Source of the DNA: DASXHD01 sp036488725 | Lineage (GTDB): Bacteria > Myxococcota_A > Polyangia > Polyangiales > Polyangiaceae | Direction of reading: 5' to 3' | Assembly: GCA_036488725.1 (NCBI GenBank) | Contig: DASXHD010000084.1 | Coordinates: 56,920 to 120,919, forward strand | DNA length: 64,000 nucleotides | Part shown: one piece after another, positions 58,743 to 64,000 of the stretch | How positions within the stretch are numbered: the stretch's first letter is position 1 | Layout of the letters: every line of letters begins with the position of its first letter | Made by a program: the position numbers and the translations under genes | The notes under the pieces: generated by a model | What the model was told of the DNA's origin: nothing | Databases searched by the model: none | Seen by the model: only the letters and a program-made list of their open reading frames with translations

Positions 58743-59726
58743 GTGAGTCGGCGGTCCGATGCCATCAAAGCGGGGGCGCGGTGGGTGCTGCTCGCCGGCG
58801 GCATCGGCTTCATCGGCTATTTGGTCGAGAAGGCCGGGCCGAAGAAAGTGCTCGACGCGCTCATCGCCGCAGGGCCGTACATTCCGCTCGTCATCTTGTT
58901 CGAGGCGACGATCCTGGCGACCGACACGGCGGCGTTCGCGGCGATTTTGGGGCCCGAGCGACGACGCGCGATCACGGCGAAGGGGTGGGTTCGGTCGTCG
59001 TGCGTGTCGTTCATCTGCCTCGCGCTCTTGCCGGCGGGGCGCACGGCGAGCGAAGTGGCGCGCGCGACGGTCGTTGCACAATACACGGGTGCGTTTCGCT
59101 CGGCGGCGGCGGGAGCCGAGCTCCAAGCGGCGGCGCTCCTCGCCGACGGGCTCATCAGCGGCATGGTGGGCCTCGGCATCTACGCGATGCTCGGCACGCA
59201 AGGAGACTTGGCGCTCATGCTCGGCGGAAACTTTCTCCTCGCCGGCACGCTCGGCGCCGTTTTGTTTTTGTTGCTCCACAATCAGCGCTTCGCTTCGTGG
59301 GTGAAAAAGAAATTTCCTCGTCTCGCGAAGAACGCGGCCGAAGAAGTGACGACGCCGCGTTTCTACGGGGTCCTCCCGACTGCGTGGAGCCTCTTCGGTC
59401 GGTGTCTCCAAGTCGTGCAGTACGGCATCGTCGTGCTCGCGGTCGGCGGGACGCTCAGCTTGCGCGGCGCGCTCGTCGGGCACGGCATTCACATGGTCGG
59501 CGCGACGGTCGGCGCGGCGGTGCCCAACCAGGTCGGCGTGGTCGACGGCGCGTACGTCGCTTTCGCGAACGTGCTCGGGTTTCCCGGCGCGCCGGCGAAA
59601 GCGCTCAGCGTGGCGCTCGTGCTGCGCGCGTCGCAGCTGCTCTTCGCGGCGGTGTGCATGGTCGCGGCGACGATCACGCGCGAGCGCGTCGTGGCACCAG
59701 CGGCCGCCGCGGAAGCGAGCTCGTGA
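58743..59726 (+). CDS. Lysylphosphatidylglycerol-synthase-type flippase-like protein
   Basis: 327 residues from GTG 58743 with about eight membrane helices. The family motif LLPAGRTASEVARA is clear, and GTLSLRGALVGHGIHMVG, PNQVGVVDGAY and ALVLRASQLLFA mark the UPF0104/LPG_synthase_TM fold, here without the cytoplasmic aminoacyltransferase half. Such proteins may move or hold lipid-linked substrates. Its stop overlaps the PP2C-type gene start by 4 bp. In this set it could export an inositol or acyl conjugate (inference). Confidence 0.87.
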   Translation: MSRRSDAIKAGARWVLLAGGIGFIGYLVEKAGPKKVLDALIAAGPYIPLVILFEATILATDTAAFAAILGPERRRAITAKGWVRSSCVSFICLALLPAGRTASEVARATVVAQYTGAFRSAAAGAELQAAALLADGLISGMVGLGIYAMLGTQGDLALMLGGNFLLAGTLGAVLFLLLHNQRFASWVKKKFPRLAKNAAEEVTTPRFYGVLPTAWSLFGRCLQVVQYGIVVLAVGGTLSLRGALVGHGIHMVGATVGAAVPNQVGVVDGAYVAFANVLGFPGAPAKALSVALVLRASQLLFAAVCMVAATITRERVVAPAAAAEASS

Positions 59727-61255
59727 GCGGCGTCGCCAAGCGCGTCTCGAAGCTCGCGCATGTCTCGGCTGGGCGGCGCGAGCGGTTCGCGCGGAGCTTT
59801 CAAGTCTTCTTGCTCGGCGTGATCATCGCGTGCGGCATCGAGGTCGCGGTCGACTGGCACTCGACGCTCGGCGACATTCGCGTGCTTCGCGCGCGCGTCA
59901 CCCAGCGCGGCGAGAGCTACGCCGCGGTGCTCGTGCATCCGCTCGGAGGGCCGGTCGCGCTCGGCGACGTCGCCGAGGTCGGGCGGCTCGTCGATGGCGT
60001 ATTCGACGATCGCGACGTCGTCTTCGTGCGCGTCGTCTCGCCCGATCAGAAAACGCTCTACGAGCGCATCGACCCGGCGTACGCGACGTGGTTCGAAGGG
60101 GCGCGACACCAAACGTTCGACGCGTACTACGCGCATCAGCTCGATCGCGACACCAAGGGGGTGATGACCGACGCCGACGGTTTGCGCGCGCGCATGGAAG
60201 GGAGCCGCCACCGCGACATCGCGCAGAGCTATCAAGATTTGCTCGTCAGCTTGCACGTCGCGTCGCCCGACCAGACCAAGCTGCGCGGCAACGCGGTCGT
60301 GCTCTTCCAAGATCGTCTCTACACGTTCGACAAGAAATCGCACGACGACGCCGTCACGTATGCGCTCGGAAAAATCGAGGGCGGCGGGGCGATCGTCGTC
60401 GGCTTCGACATGCGCGAGACGAACGCGGCGATCCGCGCGAAGTACCTGAAGGGCGCGGGGATGGTGCTCTTCTTCGTGATGCTCATCTTGGTGCAGAACG
60501 TCGGCTCGCGGCGCGAGAAGCTCCGGCTGCTCGACCTCGAGTCGAAATATGCGAGCGCCAAAGAGTCGATCCGAAACGCGCTGCCCGCGCCGATCGAGAC
60601 CAGCGCGCTCCGCGTCGCCGGCGCGATCGCGCAGTCGGTGGGGAGCGTCGATGGAATGCTCTTCGACGCATGGTCGAGCGACGACACGGTCGAGATCGTG
60701 CTCGTGGACCCCGAGGGCGACGGCGTCGAGGCCGCGGCCGTCGCGCTTCACGTGCGCGCGACCTATCGCCATCGGCGCGAGGACAGCATCCGCGCGACGC
60801 TCGTCGAGGAGCTCGCCGCGCTCGGCAGCGCGTCGCGGCGGATTCCGGGCGAGCGGCCGCTCGGCGCGGTCATCGTGCGCGTGCGGGGCGACGGATCGAT
60901 CGAGGGCGTTCGCTGTGGGATGAGCGCGCCGCGCGTCGTGCACGGGACGGAGGTGCGCGCGCTCGACGAGCGCGACCTCGACGAAGCGGCCGAGGGCCTC
61001 ACGCCGCCGATGCGGGCGATCTCGGGCGCGCTCGGCGCGGGCGAGCTCCTCGTCTTCGCGAGCGACGGTCTCGGCGGCGCGTCGCGTCGCATCGATCCGA
61101 ACGCGGTCGCCTCGTTCGTCGCGCGCACGCGCGCCAGCGCCACGACGCGCGTCGACCTCGCGTCGCTCGCGTCCGATGCGACGACCTGGGCGCGCGGAAC
61201 GTCGGCCGAAACCGCGCAGGACGACATCTTGGTCGTCTTGGCCGAACGAACATGA
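59723..61255 (+). CDS. Sensor-linked SpoIIE-like PP2C phosphatase
   Basis: 510 residues from GTG 59723. A membrane helix near 30-45, a periplasmic sensor region (about 46-245) and a second helix near 250-270 precede a cytoplasmic PP2C/SpoIIE-like domain. Its metal Asp appear as VDPEGDGVEAAA, LLVFASDGLGGA and AQDDILVVLAER at the very end. Such enzymes dephosphorylate Ser/Thr residues, often of anti-sigma antagonists, on signal from the sensor. No kinase or STAS partner is in the window. It overlaps the flippase-like stop and the antiporter start. Confidence 0.85.
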   Translation: MSGVAKRVSKLAHVSAGRRERFARSFQVFLLGVIIACGIEVAVDWHSTLGDIRVLRARVTQRGESYAAVLVHPLGGPVALGDVAEVGRLVDGVFDDRDVVFVRVVSPDQKTLYERIDPAYATWFEGARHQTFDAYYAHQLDRDTKGVMTDADGLRARMEGSRHRDIAQSYQDLLVSLHVASPDQTKLRGNAVVLFQDRLYTFDKKSHDDAVTYALGKIEGGGAIVVGFDMRETNAAIRAKYLKGAGMVLFFVMLILVQNVGSRREKLRLLDLESKYASAKESIRNALPAPIETSALRVAGAIAQSVGSVDGMLFDAWSSDDTVEIVLVDPEGDGVEAAAVALHVRATYRHRREDSIRATLVEELAALGSASRRIPGERPLGAVIVRVRGDGSIEGVRCGMSAPRVVHGTEVRALDERDLDEAAEGLTPPMRAISGALGAGELLVFASDGLGGASRRIDPNAVASFVARTRASATTRVDLASLASDATTWARGTSAETAQDDILVVLAERT

Positions 61256-62466
61256 TCGCGCACGTCGCGTTGGTGCTCGCCGTCGTCCTCGTCGCGGCCA
61301 AGCTCGCGGGCGAGGGCGCGTCGCGACTGAAGCAGCCGCCGGTGCTCGGGGAGCTCCTCGCCGGCATCGCGCTCGGAAATCTGCCCTGGACGCTCGGGCG
61401 CGCGCTAGGAACCGACGCGTCGCTCGACTTGCTCGCGCAGCTCGGCGTGCTCTTGCTGTTGTTTCAGGTCGGCATCGAGTCGACCGTGCGCGACTTGCTC
61501 GAGGTCGGCGCCGACGCCGCGCGCGCGGCGGTCCTCGGCACCGTCGGAAGCTTCGCCGTCGGATTCGTCTGCGCGCGGCTCGCGTTGCCGGGCGCCGGGC
61601 TCGTCGCGCACGTCTTTCTCGGCGCGTCGATCACCGCGACGAGCGTCGGCATCACGGCGCGCGTCTTCAAAGACCTGGGCCGGACGCGCAGCCTCGAGGC
61701 ACGGACCATCCTCGGCGCTGCGGTGCTCGACGACGTGCTCGGTCTCGTCGTCCTCGCGCTCGTCACCGGTTGGGTCGCGTCGCGCGGTCGCGGAGAAGCA
61801 ACGTCGCTCGTCTCGCTCGCGATCCTCCTCGCGAAGACGCTCGCGCTCCTCGTGACCGCGATCGCCGTCGGCGTTCGCGTGACCCCGCGGATTTTCGGCG
61901 CGGCCGCGCGTCTACGCACGCCGGGCGTGCTCCTCGCGATCGGCTTGTCGTTTTGTTTTCTCTTCGCCTGGGGCGCGGGCGCGATCGGCCTCGCGCCGCT
62001 CATCGGCGCGTTCGCCGCCGGACTCGTGCTCGAAGAGGCACACTCGAAGCGCTTCGTCGCGCGCGGCGAGAAACCGCTCGACGAGCTTGTCGAGCCGATC
62101 ACGCAGTTCCTCGTGCCGATCTTTTTCGTCGTGATGGGCGCTCGCGTCGAAGTCGCCGCGTTCGCTCACGGTCGCACGTTGGCGCTCGCCGCCGCGCTCT
62201 GCCTGGCCGCGGTCCTCGGCAAGCTCGCGTGCGGCCTCGGCGTGCGCGGCACGAGCAAGCTCGCGGTCGCGTCGGGCATGATGCCGCGCGGCGAGGTCAC
62301 GCTGATTTTCGCCAGCATCGGCCGCCAGACGAACGTCATCGACGGCGACGCTTACTCCGCCGTCGTCCTCGTCGTCGTGCTCACGACGATCTTCACGCCG
62401 ACCGCGCTGAAGTGGAGCCTCGCGCGCGCGAAGCCTACTTCACCGGAGGCGGCGCGATCGCCGTGA
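61252..62466 (+). CDS. CPA2-type cation/proton antiporter
   Basis: 404 residues with about twelve membrane helices. It shows the Na+/H+ exchanger pattern: LKQPPVLGELLAGIALGN, LLLLFQVGIESTV, FLGASITATSVGITARVF, ILGAAVLDDVLGLVVL (the double-Asp transport motif), LIGAFAAGLVLEE and GMMPRGEVTLIFA. It lacks the C-terminal RCK domain of KefB/C-type members. The stop of the PP2C-type gene overlaps its ATG at 61252 by 4 bp, suggesting control with that phosphatase. It overlaps the convergent surface-protein gene by 32 bp. Confidence 0.92.
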   Translation: MIAHVALVLAVVLVAAKLAGEGASRLKQPPVLGELLAGIALGNLPWTLGRALGTDASLDLLAQLGVLLLLFQVGIESTVRDLLEVGADAARAAVLGTVGSFAVGFVCARLALPGAGLVAHVFLGASITATSVGITARVFKDLGRTRSLEARTILGAAVLDDVLGLVVLALVTGWVASRGRGEATSLVSLAILLAKTLALLVTAIAVGVRVTPRIFGAAARLRTPGVLLAIGLSFCFLFAWGAGAIGLAPLIGAFAAGLVLEEAHSKRFVARGEKPLDELVEPITQFLVPIFFVVMGARVEVAAFAHGRTLALAAALCLAAVLGKLACGLGVRGTSKLAVASGMMPRGEVTLIFASIGRQTNVIDGDAYSAVVLVVVLTTIFTPTALKWSLARAKPTSPEAARSP

Positions 62467-64000
62467 GGTCCGAGCCGCCCGGGTATTGATAGCTCGTGTA
62501 AGCGCCGTAGCCCATGACCTGAATCCCAACGGGTTGCGTCGAGGTCAGCGTGTGCGCGCCCGCGTTGCCGGCGCCGAGCTTGTACCGCGCGACGCCGAAA
62601 CCGCTCGAGCCGATCGCCTTGAAGCCGCTGACGTTCTGTCCATCGACCGTCACGCCGACGCCAGTGGGTCCGACGATGTCGACGTAGCTGATGTCGTAAT
62701 CGCTCGGCGCGAGGAAAATGTACTGCGTCCGATACTGCTCGACCGCGACGGCAAAGCTCTGATCGGGATCGCCGTCACCGTTGACCGGGTCGACCAGTTG
62801 ACCGCCGAGCGAGTAAGAGCCGACGCCGAACGCGTTGTTTCCCTTCACCTCGAAGTCGGTCGTCACGGGCGTCGTCGTGCTGCAGTCGACGACTTGACCC
62901 GCGTTGAGCGTCGCGGGGCAACCGGCAGGCTTGCTCGGATTGTACGTGAGCGTCGTGCCGTCGACGTTGCCGAAGAAGCGAACGAGGTGACCGATCGGGG
63001 TGCCGCCCGGGCTGGTCGGCACCGTCACGACGTAGTGCTGTCCGAGCGTCTCCGCCGGAAAGACGGACTCCTCGATGTGATCGCACGCCGCCGTGCCTTC
63101 GGGTTGATTGATGCACGGCAAGCTCGTGATGAGCTGCACCGGATGTTGATCGTCTTGTGTCGAGATGAGCGAGCCGCTGAAATCGTTTTGGTCGCCGATT
63201 TGGCCGACGACCTCGGCGACGTCACCGGAGTTGAGGGCAATCGTGAAAGTCCCCGCTCCGTTTTGGGCGGGGATCCCGCCGCCGGCGAGCACCTCGGACG
63301 TCGCCGACGTCTTGACCGTCACCGTGGTGCCGTTTGCGACGGCGGTGACCGCGAACGACGGACCCATGATCGGACCGAAGGTCGCTTCGCTCCAACCTCT
63401 CTGCCCCATGACACGGTAGTGGCCGGTCATCGCCGTGCTCGGCAAGAGCAGCGAAGCGTCGTTCGAATAGGAGAAACATCCGTCCGGCTGGAACGTCGTC
63501 TGGCAAATGGTGTCGCCCGGACACGAGCTCCAATTCTTGCCTTGCGGGCCACCGGCGCCTTTGTATTCGAGCGCGTTGAATTGATAGACGCTCACGGGAA
63601 CGGTGCTGACGAGGTGGTAGGCGCCGCCGTGCGCGATGACCGACGCGGTCATTGCGGTCGCATCACCGCAGTTGTCCGCGTCGGGACCCTTGAGCGAGCT
63701 GACCCACGGTAGGTAGAATTTCTGCAGTTGGCCCGGCGCGACCGTGCCGGTCTGATTCGTGCCGTTCGGCCCGGTGATCGTGATGCCCGCCGGTTGGTTG
63801 CTCGCGTTGGCGACGACCACGGCGAAATCGAAGATCGACCAGACGTTGTTTCCGGTGACCGTCGGCCAGTAGTCGCAGCCGACGTACGATTTCGCATTCG
63901 CTGCGTCGGCGCACGTCGCGATGCCCGTCGGGCCGCCGTCGCCGCCGGGGCCGGTGTCGCCGAAGGACGGGCCGTCGCCGAAGTTGCCGCCGTCGCCGCT
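62435..64000 (-). CDS. IgGFc-binding-type surface protein, 5' end outside window
   Basis: The reading frame stays open to 64000, leaving 521 residues of a longer gene; a GTG at 63820 is internal. Upstream of it in frame are a Gly/Asp/Pro-rich linker, then CADAANAKSYVGCDYWPTV and NNVWSIFDFAVVVAN, the sequence that commonly opens IgGFc-binding-type domains in myxobacteria. The rest (about 470 residues) is beta-rich with paired Cys (CPGDTICQ, LPCINQ, AACDH) and ends in GYGAYTSYQYPGGSDL. Such proteins are exported and sit on the surface; binding to IgG is only the family name. Confidence 0.85.
   Translation of the reverse strand, partial: SGDGGNFGDGPSFGDTGPGGDGGPTGIATCADAANAKSYVGCDYWPTVTGNNVWSIFDFAVVVANASNQPAGITITGPNGTNQTGTVAPGQLQKFYLPWVSSLKGPDADNCGDATAMTASVIAHGGAYHLVSTVPVSVYQFNALEYKGAGGPQGKNWSSCPGDTICQTTFQPDGCFSYSNDASLLLPSTAMTGHYRVMGQRGWSEATFGPIMGPSFAVTAVANGTTVTVKTSATSEVLAGGGIPAQNGAGTFTIALNSGDVAEVVGQIGDQNDFSGSLISTQDDQHPVQLITSLPCINQPEGTAACDHIEESVFPAETLGQHYVVTVPTSPGGTPIGHLVRFFGNVDGTTLTYNPSKPAGCPATLNAGQVVDCSTTTPVTTDFEVKGNNAFGVGSYSLGGQLVDPVNGDGDPDQSFAVAVEQYRTQYIFLAPSDYDISYVDIVGPTGVGVTVDGQNVSGFKAIGSSGFGVARYKLGAGNAGAHTLTSTQPVGIQVMGYGAYTSYQYPGGSDLTAIAPPPVK

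Noticed and set aside
1..64000. CRISPR array, prophage, rRNA or integrase/transposase genes
   Set aside because: No regular spaced repeats, phage structural genes, rRNA sequence or recombinase motifs were found.

Overview
The window is very GC-rich and almost wholly coding, with short gaps, many 4-bp start/stop overlaps and strong GC bias at third codon positions. Several gene types point to a myxobacterium (Myxococcota, probably Polyangia-like): a secreted protein with a Cys cluster, an IgGFc-binding-type surface protein, many lipoproteins, a double-FHA protein, a small NRPS locus and a SpoIIE-like phosphatase. The phylum is inferred from gene content; no rRNA or marker set is present. The one RNA gene found is tRNA-Glu(UUC).

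Layout. (1) 1-1964: the end of an unrecognised gene, a 59-residue membrane protein and a secreted protein. A perfect 16-bp palindrome lies between the last two, which are divergent. (2) 1942-9628, minus: a four-gene operon of acyl-CoA dehydrogenase, an A-T-C-A-T NRPS with no thioesterase, and two alpha/beta hydrolases that lack the usual nucleophile serine. (3) 9641-12486: a membrane-anchored hydrolase and, divergently, a sulfatase/LTA-synthase-type membrane enzyme. (4) 12491-20501: two divergent operons built around polyamine chemistry: membrane spermidine synthase, DUF4178, SpeD, a second DUF4178, DUF350, a spermidine-synthase membrane domain without its enzyme half, a Tat-type FAD oxidoreductase and a multipass membrane protein.

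(5) 20843-38270, minus: twelve genes in series. They include a three-gene unit (Hsp90-like GHKL ATPase, a 1631-residue protein that seems to begin with a degenerate GHKL fold, and a TerB-PPP phosphatase); a regulator/lipoprotein/porin unit; an ankyrin protein; M1 and S10 peptidases; an OmpA lipoprotein; and a YdeI-type protein. (6) 38293-42279: a GFA-type zinc protein, tRNA-Glu, then aldehyde dehydrogenase, tryptophan 2,3-dioxygenase and a ChaN/TraB-like lipoprotein. (7) 42307-43824: a triple-repeat protein gene bracketed by inverted copies of a palindromic, MITE-like element.

(8) 43838-54378: metallophosphoesterase, leucyl/arginyl-transferase, GMC oxidoreductase, a zinc-ribbon/beta-propeller membrane protein, a Popeye-like cNMP-binding protein with a peroxiredoxin-like partner, DoxX, a double-FHA protein, an MtfA-type peptidase and a small ORF. 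(9) 54482-62466, plus: GH3-type acyl-adenylating enzyme, inositol-3-phosphate synthase, DegT-type aminotransferase, a flippase-like membrane protein, a SpoIIE-like PP2C phosphatase and a CPA2 antiporter. (10) 62435-64000, minus: an IgGFc-binding-type surface protein running off the edge.

The strongest candidates for an undescribed system are the GHKL/1631-residue/TerB-PPP unit, the DUF4178-polyamine locus, the NRPS mini-cluster and the inositol/GH3/aminotransferase set. All functional links between genes are inferred from neighbourhood and motifs; no database search was run.
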